From assembly GCA_016806145.1 (NCBI GenBank), contig CP063167.1:2290501-2354500 (forward strand): a stretch of 64,000 nucleotides of DNA, given 5' to 3'. Positions 45,048 to 53,605 of this stretch are shown in pieces (the first letter of the stretch is position 1; each line of letters begins with the position of its first letter). The DNA is from Variovorax paradoxus (GTDB taxonomy: Bacteria > Pseudomonadota > Gammaproteobacteria > Burkholderiales > Burkholderiaceae_C). The notes below the pieces were generated by a model. That model did not search any database. It had not been told where the DNA came from and saw only the letters and a list, made by a program, of their open reading frames with translations. Position numbers and translations under genes: made by a program.

Positions 45048-45148
45048 TGCCGCTCTCCCTTGGGCGCATCGAGCTTGTACAGCCCGACCACCAGCTCGGC
45101 CATCACGACCCACATCGCCGCGATGGCGGCAATCCACAAGAAGTCCAT
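45044..45148 (-). CDS. 34-aa membrane peptide heading the kdp operon
   Basis: A short gene encoding [20 protein letters not shown], then [14 protein letters not shown]: one membrane helix and a short basic tail. A GGAGAG ribosome site lies 4-5 bases before ATG 45148, and its stop overlaps the kdpF start (ATGA), so translation of the two is coupled. It is too short for most gene finders. Short unnamed ORFs are, to my recollection, often found at this position in beta-proteobacterial kdp operons; a function has not been described as far as I know. It could be an extra regulatory subunit of the pump. Confidence 0.75.
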   Translation of the reverse strand: MDFLWIAAIAAMWVVMAELVVGLYKLDAPKGERQ

Positions 45149-45228
45149 GCATCTCTCCTGCAAACGAAACAAGTCAGGAAGTCTCGGCAGGCGTGCGTAA
45201 AAACAGGGACAAATGTTCTAAAGGGGGG

Positions 45229-45286
45229 GTAAAAAAACCATAAAAAACCAGAGTGCGGGGACGCGCGAACGTGGGGGCGGTCCCCG
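45229..45286 (-). terminator. Terminator of the MocR gene
   Basis: On the minus strand, 24 bp after the MocR stop, a 7-bp perfect stem CGGGGAC / GTCCCCG with a 17-base GC-rich loop is followed by two runs of six and seven T (A-runs at 45231-45237 and 45242-45247 on the plus strand). It separates the MocR gene from the kdp operon, whose promoter should lie within 45149-45228; no clear -35/-10 pair was found there. Confidence 0.6.
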
Positions 45287-45310
45287 TGCGCCGACCGCGC
45301 CGACCGCGCC

Positions 45311-46783
45311 TCAGGCCGGGCGCTGGCGCCGGGCCAGCGCGCCGAGGCGCCGAACCCCCTCCTCGATCCGTTCGCTCCAGGTCCAGCCCGCGCTCAGGCG
45401 CAGGCAGTTCCGGAAGCGCCGGCTCGCCGAGAAGACATCGCCCGGCGCGAAGCAGATGCCGTGCTCGATCGCCTCGTCGAACAGCACGCGCGAGTCGAAG
45501 CCGCGGGGCAGCTCGAGCCACAGCGCAAAGCCGCCGGTGGGCCGGCTCACGCGCGTCCCGACCGGAAAGCCCGCCTCGATGGCGCGGGTCAGGTGCCGCA
45601 GGTTCTGTTCGAGCACGCGGCGCAGCCGGCGCATGTGGGCGTCGTAGGCGCCGCTGGCCAGGAAGTCCGCGAGCGCGACCTGCGGCAGCACCGGGCTGCA
45701 GAGGCTGAAGGCGAGCTTGCGGTCGACCACCTGCTGCGCGTATCTGCCGGGCGCGATCCAGCCCACGCGGTAGCCGGGCGCGAGGCTCTTCGAGAACGAG
45801 CTGCAATAGATGGTGTTCGCGCCGCCGTCGAGCGCGATGAAGGGCGTGGGCCGCTCGCGCGCGAAGTGGATCTCGCCGTAGATGTCGTCCTCGATCAGCG
45901 GCACGTCGTGCCGCGCGAGCAGGGCCAGCAGCTCGCGCTTGCGCGCGTCGGGCATCGACACGCCCAGCGGATTGCCGAAGCTCGACGACAGCAGGCAGGC
46001 CGCCACCGGAGCGGCATCGAGCAGCCGCGCGAAGGCCTCGATGTGGATGCCGTCGACGGGATCGGTGGGCAGCTCCAGGGCCTTGAGGCCGAGCACCTCG
46101 AGCGTGTGGAGAAAGCCGAAGTAGGTAGGCGACTCGACCGCGATGGTGTCGCCGGGCCTGGCGACGGCGCTCAGCGCCAGCGTGAAGGCTTCGGTGCAGC
46201 CGTTGGTGATGACCACGTCGTCGGGCGACAGCGCATGCCCGATGCGCATCGCGCGCCGCGAGATCTCGCGGCGCAGCCGCGGGTCGCCGCGCGGCGTGCC
46301 GTAGACGTTGTGGCGGTCGCCGTGCTGGCGCGCGGCGCGGGCCAGCGCGAGGTCGAGCCGGTGCGATTGCAGCGATGCCGCGTCGGGCACCGCGCAGCCC
46401 AGCGGCACCAGCGCCGGATTCGATGCGTGCTCGAGCAGGGCCGCGACGGCGCCGCTGATCGACACGGTCGAGGCCTTCGAGCGCAGGCGCGAGGCCGAGG
46501 GCAGCGCCAGCGTCGCGCCCTGCGTGGCCGCGACATAGAAGCCCGACTGCGGCCGCGCGACCAGCACGCCGCGGTCCTCGAGCAGGCGATAGGCCTGCAG
46601 CACCGTGGAGATGCTGATGCCGTGCCGCTCGCTGACCGCGCGCACCGACGGCAGCCGCTCGCCGGGCGCGAGCGTGCCGTTGTCGATCGTGTCGACGATC
46701 AGCTCGGCGAGCTGCTCGTAGCGATGCGGTGCGGGCGCGCTGCCGGCCGGCTGCTTGCGGCGCTGGAGGGTGCCTGTGTTCAT
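45311..46783 (-). CDS. MocR/PdxR-type regulator (GntR domain plus aminotransferase domain)
   Basis: About 490 aa. A GntR winged helix occupies about residues 20-90 (YEQLAELIVDTIDNGTLAPGERLPSVRAVSERHGISISTVLQAYRLLEDRG). A fold-type-I aminotransferase-like domain follows, with the PLP lysine in SSFSKSLAPGYRVGW and the aspartate of DDIYGEIHF. MocR proteins use PLP as effector. It is divergent from an aminotransferase and PhzF pair, its likely targets. Start 46783 or the in-frame ATG at 46798; neither has a strong ribosome site. Confidence 0.92.
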   Translation of the reverse strand: MNTGTLQRRKQPAGSAPAPHRYEQLAELIVDTIDNGTLAPGERLPSVRAVSERHGISISTVLQAYRLLEDRGVLVARPQSGFYVAATQGATLALPSASRLRSKASTVSISGAVAALLEHASNPALVPLGCAVPDAASLQSHRLDLALARAARQHGDRHNVYGTPRGDPRLRREISRRAMRIGHALSPDDVVITNGCTEAFTLALSAVARPGDTIAVESPTYFGFLHTLEVLGLKALELPTDPVDGIHIEAFARLLDAAPVAACLLSSSFGNPLGVSMPDARKRELLALLARHDVPLIEDDIYGEIHFARERPTPFIALDGGANTIYCSSFSKSLAPGYRVGWIAPGRYAQQVVDRKLAFSLCSPVLPQVALADFLASGAYDAHMRRLRRVLEQNLRHLTRAIEAGFPVGTRVSRPTGGFALWLELPRGFDSRVLFDEAIEHGICFAPGDVFSASRRFRNCLRLSAGWTWSERIEEGVRRLGALARRQRPA

Positions 46784-46986
46784 GGGGAGCCCGTGCATGA
46801 CGAGGCTCGATTGTGGGCGAAGGGGCCCTCGAAGGCACGCAAACTGTACTGGTCCGATTCGATGGAAATTGTGGCTGTTCCGATTCGCAGGCGGTCACTA
46901 GGATCGCCCGATGTTCCCCTCTTCCACGCTGCCCGACGCGCCCCGGGCTCCTGGACGACGCTCTCACCCGGGCCATCTGGAAACGA

Positions 46987-48162
46987 ATGACAGTGCTTGA
47001 ACACGAAGCCCCCGCGGCGGCACGGCCGGCGTGGCGCGGCCGCTTTCCGTACAACGAGATCATCTCGCTGCTCGACGTGAACCGGCCGTTCAACCTGGCC
47101 GAGAGCACCTCGCGGGACCTGACGGTCGGCGAGGTGCTGGACATGGCCGGGCTCGAGACGCTGCGCGGCCTGAAGCTGGGCTACGGGCGCTCCGCCGGCT
47201 CGCTCGAATTGCGCGAGGAGATTGCCAGGGCCTGCGGCGTGCCCGCCGATTGGATCGTCACGACCCAGGGCACGGCGCTCGGACTGTTCCTGCTGGCCTT
47301 CGAAGTCTGCCGCCCCGGCGACGAGGCGGTGCTCGTGACGCCCTGCTTTCCGCCGAGCCGCGACTGCCTGCTCGGCGCGGGCGTCGAGGTGCGCGAAGTA
47401 CGGCTGCGCTTCGAGAACGGCTACCGGCTCGACCTGGACGCGATCGCGGCCAGCCTGTCGCCGCGGACCAGGCTCGTGAGCCTCGCCTCGCCGCAGAACC
47501 CCAGCGGGGTGCGCACGCCGCGCGCCGTCATCGAGCAACTGCTCGCGCTGCTGCAGAGCCAGGCGCCGCAGGCCCTCCTTTTCATCGACGAGACCTACCG
47601 CGAGGCCGGCTACGGCGACGAGGCCGTGCCCGAAAGCCTGGCCGCGCTGCATCCGCGCATCGTCACGGGTGCCTCGGTGTCGAAGGCGCTGGGCGCGCCG
47701 GGCCTGCGCACCGGCTGGCTCACCGTGCCCGACGCGGACCTGCGCGCGCGCCTCGTGGTGGCCAAGCTGAACACCGTGATCTCGGGCTCGGTGCTCGACG
47801 AGGCGCTGGCCACCGCGCTGCTGCGCCATCGCGAGCAGGTGCTCGCGCCGCGCCGCCGGCTGCTCGCCGAAGGCCTTGCCGCATTGGCGGCCTGGTGCGA
47901 CGCCGAGCGCGAGCGCATCGAATGGATCCGCCCGGACGGCGGCGCGCTGTGCTGCCTGCGCCTGCGCGCCGATCGCTTCGACGACGACGCGGTCGCGCGC
48001 TTCTGGCAACTGCTGCCGGGGCACGAACTGCAACTGGCCTCGGGCGCATGGTTCGGCGAGAGCGAGCGCGTCTTTCGCCTGGGCTTCGGCTACCTGCCGC
48101 CCGACCGCCTGGCCCCCGCGCTGTCGGCCCTGTCGACGGTGCTGGACGCCGCCACGAAATGA
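46987..48162 (+). CDS. PLP-dependent aminotransferase, class I/II
   Basis: A 391-aa fold-type-I enzyme. Blocks: LGYGRSAGSLELREEIA, TTQGTALGLFLLAFEVCRPGDEAVLVTPCFPP, SLASPQNPSGV, FIDETYREAGYGDE (PLP Asp) and Lys233 in GASVSKALGAPGLRTGW, the Schiff-base lysine. ATG 46987 follows a GGAAA site; the frame is open upstream without protein character. The donor and acceptor are unknown. With a PhzF-family gene 44 bp downstream and a MocR regulator opposite, it probably acts on an amino acid in a small catabolic or biosynthetic unit. Confidence 0.88.
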   Translation: MTVLEHEAPAAARPAWRGRFPYNEIISLLDVNRPFNLAESTSRDLTVGEVLDMAGLETLRGLKLGYGRSAGSLELREEIARACGVPADWIVTTQGTALGLFLLAFEVCRPGDEAVLVTPCFPPSRDCLLGAGVEVREVRLRFENGYRLDLDAIAASLSPRTRLVSLASPQNPSGVRTPRAVIEQLLALLQSQAPQALLFIDETYREAGYGDEAVPESLAALHPRIVTGASVSKALGAPGLRTGWLTVPDADLRARLVVAKLNTVISGSVLDEALATALLRHREQVLAPRRRLLAEGLAALAAWCDAERERIEWIRPDGGALCCLRLRADRFDDDAVARFWQLLPGHELQLASGAWFGESERVFRLGFGYLPPDRLAPALSALSTVLDAATK

Positions 48163-48206
48163 ACCCACGACACCGACCCACGCACCGACAGCCCCTGGAG
48201 CCCCGC

Positions 48207-49088
48207 ATGAAACAACCCCATCGCTACACCGTGGTCGACGTCTTCACCTCCAGGCCGCTGGCCGGCAACCCGGTGGCCGTGGTGTTCGACGCCGACGGCC
48301 TCGACACCGAGGCCATGCAGGCCATCGCGCGCTGGACCAACCTCTCGGAGACCACCTTCGTGCTGTCGCCCACCGTGCCCGAGGCGGACTATCGCCTGCG
48401 CATCTTCACGCCGCGCAACGAGCTGCCTTTCGCGGGCCATCCGACCCTGGGCAGCGCGCATGCCTTCCTCGAGGCCGGACGCGGCACGCTGCGCGATGGC
48501 GGCCGGCTGGTACAGCAATGCGGCGTCGGCCTCGTCGACGTGACGGTGGAGGACGGCTCCGAGGGCCGCGAGCTGGCCTTCGCCCTGCCCTCCGCGCAGC
48601 TGGCGCCGCTGCCGGCCGAGGACCTCGCGGAGCTCGGGCACATCCTGGGCCGCCAGCCGAACCCCGAGGCCGCGCCGGCCATCGTGGACGTGGGTCCGCG
48701 CTGGATCGTGCTGCCACTGGCCGATGCGGCCACGGTGATCGACCTGCGGCCCGATTTCGCGCGGCTCGCGGCCCTCGAGCGCCGCCTGGGCGTCACCGGC
48801 CTCATCGTGTACGGCCGCTATCCGCAAGGCGACGTGGCGATGGAGGTCCGGGCCTTCGCGCCTTCGAGCGGGGTCGAGGAAGACCCGGTCTGCGGCAGCG
48901 GCAACGCCAGCGCCGCGGCCTTCCAGTGGGAACGCGGCCTGCTGCCGCCGGAAGGCATCGCCTACGTGGCGGCGCAGGGGCGCTGCGTGGGGCGCGACGG
49001 GCGCGTGAAGGTGCGCGTGGATGGCCTCGGCAAGGTGCGCGTCGGCGGTGCCTGCGTCAGCTGCGTGGAGGGCACGCTCGCGCTGTAG
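48207..49088 (+). CDS. PhzF-family isomerase/epimerase-like protein
   Basis: A 293-aa protein of the PhzF/diaminopimelate epimerase-like fold. It starts YTVVDVFTSRPLAGNPVAVVFDADGL and has the general acid/base Glu48 in NLSETTFV, FTPRNELPFAGHPTLGSAHAF, and EEDPVCGSGNAS in the second half. PhzF itself isomerises dihydrohydroxyanthranilate in phenazine synthesis, but no phenazine genes are here, so another isomerisation is likely. GGAG lies 6 bases before ATG 48207. Co-directional with the aminotransferase. Confidence 0.9.
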   Translation: MKQPHRYTVVDVFTSRPLAGNPVAVVFDADGLDTEAMQAIARWTNLSETTFVLSPTVPEADYRLRIFTPRNELPFAGHPTLGSAHAFLEAGRGTLRDGGRLVQQCGVGLVDVTVEDGSEGRELAFALPSAQLAPLPAEDLAELGHILGRQPNPEAAPAIVDVGPRWIVLPLADAATVIDLRPDFARLAALERRLGVTGLIVYGRYPQGDVAMEVRAFAPSSGVEEDPVCGSGNASAAAFQWERGLLPPEGIAYVAAQGRCVGRDGRVKVRVDGLGKVRVGGACVSCVEGTLAL

Positions 49089-49189
49089 CCCTGCCTGGTG
49101 CGCCGCCCAGCGGATTGGCGCGTCCTGCGTCGATGATGCATTGCGGAACACGCGCCTGAAAATTTTCAAGCAGCGGATCTTATTTTTAA

Positions 49190-49218
49190 TTGAATTAGTG
49201 CCAGCTAATGATTATAAG
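49190..49218 (+). promoter_or_regulatory. Promoter of the fimbrial operon
   Basis: TTGAAT at 49190-49195 and TATAAG at 49213-49218 are exactly 17 bp apart; the -10 matches consensus at five of six positions. The region around it (about 49160-49260) is much more AT-rich than the rest of the window. It would give a 5' leader of about 130 bases before the pilin ATG. Confidence 0.6.
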
Positions 49219-49303
49219 GATTGACTTGGATAATTAATCGTATTGCCCGGCTTTGTTTTCCGATGCAGCCAATAAATGAGAATGAATGAATAGGATCCCG
49301 GCT

Positions 49304-49325
49304 GCCTGCAATTGGCTTTGCAGGC
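49304..49325 (+). promoter_or_regulatory. Leader hairpin upstream of the pilin gene
   Basis: A perfect 8-bp stem GCCTGCAA / TTGCAGGC with a six-base loop in the leader of the fimbrial message, followed by AATTTCCTGTTTTC. The T-rich tract is imperfect. It could act as an attenuator or a 5' stabiliser, 30 bp before the pilin start codon. Confidence 0.5.
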
Positions 49326-49355
49326 AATTTCCTGTTTTCATTCTTAAGGTAAACA

Positions 49356-49916
49356 ATGTCGAAAAAAATCATCTCTCGCTTTGCCGCGATCGCAACCATC
49401 GCCGCCGTGTCGCAGGCAGCCCTGGCCGCCGATGGCCAGATCAACTTCACCGGCGAGATCACGGACAGCATCTGCTCGCTGACGCCCGACAGCCAGAACC
49501 TGACGGTGCCGCTGGGCAAGGTGAGCCGCACCGCGTTTCCCACCGTGGGAACGGGTTCGACTCCGGCCAAGTTCACCCTGAACCTGGCGGATTGCCCCGC
49601 GGGCAGCAACAAGGCCAAAGTGACCTTCTCGGGCACGGCCGACAGCCGCAACGTGGATCTGGTGGCGATCGATGGCTCCGGCACCGGAACGCCGGCCGCG
49701 CAGGGCGTGGGCATCCAGATCGGCGACTGGGAAGGCCAGAAGATTGCGCTGGGCTCGGCCTCGCGCGAATACGCCCTGGCCCAAGGCACGAACAAGCTGC
49801 AATTCCAGGCGCGCTATGTCTCGACCTTGCCGCTGACGGGCGGTTCCCCGGCCGATCCCGTGCTCAAGTCGGGCCCGGCCAATGGCACCGCGCAATTCAC
49901 GGTGGCCTATAACTAA
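49356..49916 (+). CDS. Type 1-like fimbrial major subunit
   Basis: A 186-aa pilin. A Sec signal (residues 1-24, ...SQAALA) is followed by DGQINFTGEITDSICSL, the N-terminal strand with the first cysteine of the pilin disulfide; the second is in LADCPAGS. It ends with the conserved penultimate-tyrosine motif TAQFTVAYN used for donor-strand exchange. AAGG lies 7 bases before the ATG. It is first in an operon with chaperone, usher and tip protein, and is followed by a 12-bp hairpin. Confidence 0.92.
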   Translation: MSKKIISRFAAIATIAAVSQAALAADGQINFTGEITDSICSLTPDSQNLTVPLGKVSRTAFPTVGTGSTPAKFTLNLADCPAGSNKAKVTFSGTADSRNVDLVAIDGSGTGTPAAQGVGIQIGDWEGQKIALGSASREYALAQGTNKLQFQARYVSTLPLTGGSPADPVLKSGPANGTAQFTVAYN

Positions 49917-49926
49917 TTAGGTACCG

Positions 49927-49955
49927 CGGCATGAGGCCCTCGCGGCCTCATGCCG
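49927..49955 (+). terminator. Strong intercistronic hairpin after the pilin gene
   Basis: A perfect 12-bp stem (arms 49927-49938 and 49944-49955, CGGCATGAGGCC and its complement) with a five-base loop, 11 bp after the pilin stop. No T-run follows, so it is more likely a partial terminator or RNA-stability element than a full stop, letting the pilin be made in excess over chaperone and usher. Confidence 0.6.
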
Positions 49956-50100
49956 TCATCGGCGCGCTGTCCCGCGGTGCAATGCCGCGCTGTTTTCGCG
50001 CCTTCGCCTTCCGTTGAACCTTTTTCTTCGAGGCGCCGCTGCCGGCGCGTCGGAGTGCTTGCGCGCGCGTCGTCGACGTGGATCGCGCCAAGGAACAGAT

Positions 50101-50910
50101 ATGTGCAGCAATGAACGAATTCGGCGGGCGCTCGGCATCCTGGCGCTGCTTTGCCTGCAGGGAGCAGCGAGCGCCAGCGTGATGCTGTCCGGCACGCGCG
50201 TGATCCTCCACGAGAAGCAGCGCGAAACCTCCCTGCCGATGAAGAACATCGGGACCTCGCCCTATGTGGTCCAGGCCTGGGTCGATGCCGGCGAGGGCGC
50301 TGGCAAGACCCCGCTGGTCGTCACGCCGCCGCTGTCGCGGCTCGATCCCGGCAAGGAGAACCTGCTGCGCATCATGCGTGTGGGCGGCGAGCTTCCGGCC
50401 GATCGCGAGTCGGCGTTCTGGCTCAACGTCAAGGAGATTCCCCAGACGCCGAATCAGGAGAACGTGCTGCAGGTGGCGATACGCAGCCGGCTCAAGCTGT
50501 TCTACCGGCCCGCGGGACTGCCGGGCTCGCCCACGGAGGCACGCGCGCTGCTCAAGTGGGCGGTGAGCGCACCGGCGCAGGGCCAGGGCGCGGTGCTCAA
50601 GGTCGGCAATGCGAGCGCCTTCCACATCACCCTGCTGAAGCTGACGGTCAACCAGGGCCAGGGCCCCGAGCGCAAGGACCAGGAGGAACTCGACGCGGGC
50701 ATGGTGCCGCCGTTCGGCGAGCTGAGCTTTCCAATCAAGACGCTGAGGGCGCCGCAGGCCGTGCAGATCAACTTCACCACGATCAACGACTACGGCAGCG
50801 AATCGCCCGAGGAGTTCGTCGAGGTGCCCGCGGGCGCCGAGCCCGTGCCCTTGAAGGCCCGGCCGGCTCTCGCGACCGAGGCTTCATCGAGCGGCGGTGC
50901 ACAGCGCTGA
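50101..50910 (+). CDS. Periplasmic fimbrial chaperone (PapD-like)
   Basis: A 269-aa chaperone with a Sec signal (about residues 1-28). Two immunoglobulin-like domains: SVMLSGTRVILHEKQRETSLPMKNIGTSPYVVQAWVD with the family's first-strand Arg, LVVTPPLSRLDPGKENLLRIMR, and the signature SAFWLNVKEIPQTPNQENVLQVAIRSRLKLFYRP. The C-terminus has a 30-residue Ala/Pro/Ser extension. It completes the pilin fold by donor-strand complementation. ATG 50101 has an AAGGA site; an upstream ATG at 50014 gives no signal sequence. Confidence 0.93.
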   Translation: MCSNERIRRALGILALLCLQGAASASVMLSGTRVILHEKQRETSLPMKNIGTSPYVVQAWVDAGEGAGKTPLVVTPPLSRLDPGKENLLRIMRVGGELPADRESAFWLNVKEIPQTPNQENVLQVAIRSRLKLFYRPAGLPGSPTEARALLKWAVSAPAQGQGAVLKVGNASAFHITLLKLTVNQGQGPERKDQEELDAGMVPPFGELSFPIKTLRAPQAVQINFTTINDYGSESPEEFVEVPAGAEPVPLKARPALATEASSSGGAQR

Positions 50911-50914
50911 GACC

Positions 50915-53605
50915 ATGACACGCACTCATCCGTTGCGGGTGCGCGCATGCGTGCCCTTTCGCCTCGGCCTGTGCGCCGCCGCGCTCGGCGCGTGGGGCGC
51001 TCCCGCCATCGCGCAGCAGTTCGCCGCGTCGTCCTTCAATCCGAGCTTCCTCGGCGTCGGTGGCGACCAGCAGAACGCCGACCTCTCGCTCTTCGCCTTC
51101 GGCAATCGCGTGCTGCCCGGCTCGTACACCGTCGACGTCTCGCTCAACGAGCGACGCGCCGGGCAGGCCACGATCCGGTTCGACGCCAGGCAGGACAGGA
51201 ACGACGCCGAGCCCTGCCTCACGCGCGCCATGCTCGACGCATGGGGCGTCAACGTGGCGGTGTTCCCGGCCTTGATGGCGTTGGCCGACGATGCCTGCGT
51301 CGATCTGGGCGCGGCCATTCCCGAGGCCTCCTTCGGCTACGACGTCGACAAGATGCACCTGCGCATCGACATCCCGCAGGCGGCGATGAAGCGCTCGGCG
51401 CGCGGGGCCGTGGACCCCGGCATGTGGGACAGGGGCATCACGGCCGGGATGCTCGACTACCAGGTCACCGTCGCCCGCTACGGCGGCGACGCCTACCGTC
51501 GCAGCTCCGATCCCTTCGCCGCGCAGCGCAGCGCGTTCGACGGCGCCCCCTTTCCGGGACCCGACCGGCAGCCGCGGCGCGACACCCTGTTCGTCGGCCT
51601 GCGCGGCGGCTTCAACCTCGGCGACTGGCGCTTTCGTCATTTCTCGACCTACAACCGCGGCATCGACGGCGCGGGCCGATGGCAGGCCGTCAACACCTAT
51701 GCCCAGCGCGACCTGGTGCCGCTGCAGGCGCAACTGCTGATCGGCGATGGCAGCACGCCCGGTAACCTGTTCGACAGCATTGCGTTTCGCGGCGTGCAAC
51801 TCGCCACCAACGAATCGATGCTGCCCGACAGCCAGCAGGGCTACGCCCCGACCATCCGCGGGATCGCGCAGACCCATGCGCGCGTGACGGTGAGGCAGAA
51901 CGGCTACACCATCTACAGCACCTTCGTGGCGCCGGGTGCCTTCGTGATCGACGACCTCTATCCCACGGCATCGAACGGCGATCTCGAGGTGAGCATCGTC
52001 GAGGCCGACGGCCGCGAGACCCGGTACATCCAGGCGTTCTCCGCGGTGCCCACGCTGCTGCGCGAAGGCACCTGGCGCTACTCGGCCACGCTCGGCAAGT
52101 ACCGCGGCGCCCGCGGCGGGAGCGTCTCCTTCTCTTCCCGGGAATTCCGCGCTGGCGATCCGCTGTCGTTCCCGGGCTGGCGGCGACCGGCGCGTGCCGA
52201 ACCGGCCTTCGCGCAAGGCACGGTGGCACACGGCCTGGGCAACGGCTACAGCGTCTACGGCGGGCTGATCGCCTCGGGGCGCTACCTGTCGGCGATGGCG
52301 GGCGTGGGCAAGAACATGCGCGCCTTCGGTGCCGTGTCCGCCGACCTGTCGGTCGCGCGCGCCTCGGTGCCGACGCCGTTTTCGACCGAGCAACGCTACA
52401 ACGGCCAATCGGTGCGCTTCCTGTATGCCAAGGCCTTCGATGCGGGCACCACCGTGCGCGTGGCGGGCTATCGCTATTCCACCAGCGGCTACCGCACCTT
52501 CCAGGAGGCCTCGGACATGCAGGGGCTGGATCCGCTGGAGCGCCTCCACAACCGCCGCAACGAACTGCGGCTGGAGCTGTCGCAGCGGCTCGGCGACCGG
52601 GGCTCGGTGTTCGCCTCGGCGCGCCAGCAAAGCTACTGGGGAACCGGTGCCAAGGACAGCCTGGTGCAGATGGGCTACTCGGGCAACTACAGGCAGTTCG
52701 GCTACAGCATCCACTACAACCGCAGCACCAGCCAGGGCCGCGCGCCGAACGACCAGATCATGTTCACGCTGAGCATTCCGCTCGGCGGCTCCGCGGCCAG
52801 CGTCCAGTACACGGTATCGCACGAGCGCGGCGGCGGCACCAGCCACCAGGCCAGCGTGTTCGGCACCGCGCTCGAGGACGCCAGTCTCACCTACAACCTG
52901 TCGGGAAACCGCATTCACGCGCAGGGGTCGACCAGCCATGCGAGCCTCAGCTACCTGTCTCGGATCGGCCGTTTCGAGGGCGGGATCTCGCAGAGCGCCA
53001 GCCATCGGCAGGCGAACTTCGGCATGGCGGGCGGGCTGCTGCTGCATGGCGGTGGCTTGACGCTGGCGCAACCGCTGGGCGACACCATTGCCCTGGTGCA
53101 TCTGCCCAAGGCACCGGGCGTGGGCATCGAATCGCAACCCGGCGTGGCGACCGATGGCGCGGGCATCGCGGTCGTCTCCAACCTGTCGCCCTATCGGATC
53201 AACCGCCTGGCCGTGCGCACGCAGGACCTCGGCGACACGGTGGAAGTCCGCAACGCCGCGACCGAGGTGGTGCCCACGCGCGGCGCCGTGGTGCGCGCGA
53301 CCTTCGAGACCGCGGTGGGCCATCGGCTGATGCTGACGCTGACGAGGGGCAACGGGGAGCCCATGCCCTTCGGTTCGCGCATCGAGAACGAAACGGGCCA
53401 GGAGCTGGGCATCGTCGGTCCCGATGGCCAGGCCTTCGTCAGCGGGGCCGAGCCGGCCGGGACGCTGACCGTGATCTGGGGCCGTCGCACCGGCGACCGA
53501 TGCAACGTGTCGTATGCGCTGCCCGAAGTAACCAGTCCGCCGCCGATCCGCGAGATCGCGGGGCAGTGCGACGCGGACATCAACGCCGAGAGGAAAACAG
53601 AATGA
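50915..53605 (+). CDS. Fimbrial outer-membrane usher (FimD/PapC family)
   Basis: An 896-aa usher. A Sec signal (about residues 1-33, ...APAIAQQ) is followed by the N-terminal chaperone-binding domain (FNPSFLGVGGDQQNADLSLFAFGNRVLPGSYTVDVSLN), a 24-strand barrel with plug (SIAFRGVQLATNESMLPDSQQGYAPTIRGIAQTHARVTVRQNGYTIYSTFVAPGAFVIDDLYP) and C-terminal beta-sandwich domains (EVVPTRGAVVRATFETAVGHRLMLTLT). A late cysteine pair (DRCNVSY and GQCDAD) is typical. It starts 4 bp after the chaperone; a GTG 18 bases upstream is an alternative. Confidence 0.93.
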   Translation: MTRTHPLRVRACVPFRLGLCAAALGAWGAPAIAQQFAASSFNPSFLGVGGDQQNADLSLFAFGNRVLPGSYTVDVSLNERRAGQATIRFDARQDRNDAEPCLTRAMLDAWGVNVAVFPALMALADDACVDLGAAIPEASFGYDVDKMHLRIDIPQAAMKRSARGAVDPGMWDRGITAGMLDYQVTVARYGGDAYRRSSDPFAAQRSAFDGAPFPGPDRQPRRDTLFVGLRGGFNLGDWRFRHFSTYNRGIDGAGRWQAVNTYAQRDLVPLQAQLLIGDGSTPGNLFDSIAFRGVQLATNESMLPDSQQGYAPTIRGIAQTHARVTVRQNGYTIYSTFVAPGAFVIDDLYPTASNGDLEVSIVEADGRETRYIQAFSAVPTLLREGTWRYSATLGKYRGARGGSVSFSSREFRAGDPLSFPGWRRPARAEPAFAQGTVAHGLGNGYSVYGGLIASGRYLSAMAGVGKNMRAFGAVSADLSVARASVPTPFSTEQRYNGQSVRFLYAKAFDAGTTVRVAGYRYSTSGYRTFQEASDMQGLDPLERLHNRRNELRLELSQRLGDRGSVFASARQQSYWGTGAKDSLVQMGYSGNYRQFGYSIHYNRSTSQGRAPNDQIMFTLSIPLGGSAASVQYTVSHERGGGTSHQASVFGTALEDASLTYNLSGNRIHAQGSTSHASLSYLSRIGRFEGGISQSASHRQANFGMAGGLLLHGGGLTLAQPLGDTIALVHLPKAPGVGIESQPGVATDGAGIAVVSNLSPYRINRLAVRTQDLGDTVEVRNAATEVVPTRGAVVRATFETAVGHRLMLTLTRGNGEPMPFGSRIENETGQELGIVGPDGQAFVSGAEPAGTLTVIWGRRTGDRCNVSYALPEVTSPPPIREIAGQCDADINAERKTE

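Noticed and set aside
49304..49340. A complete rho-independent terminator before the pilin gene
   Set aside because: The stem is good, but the following tract is broken by C and G, so it is listed only as a regulatory hairpin.
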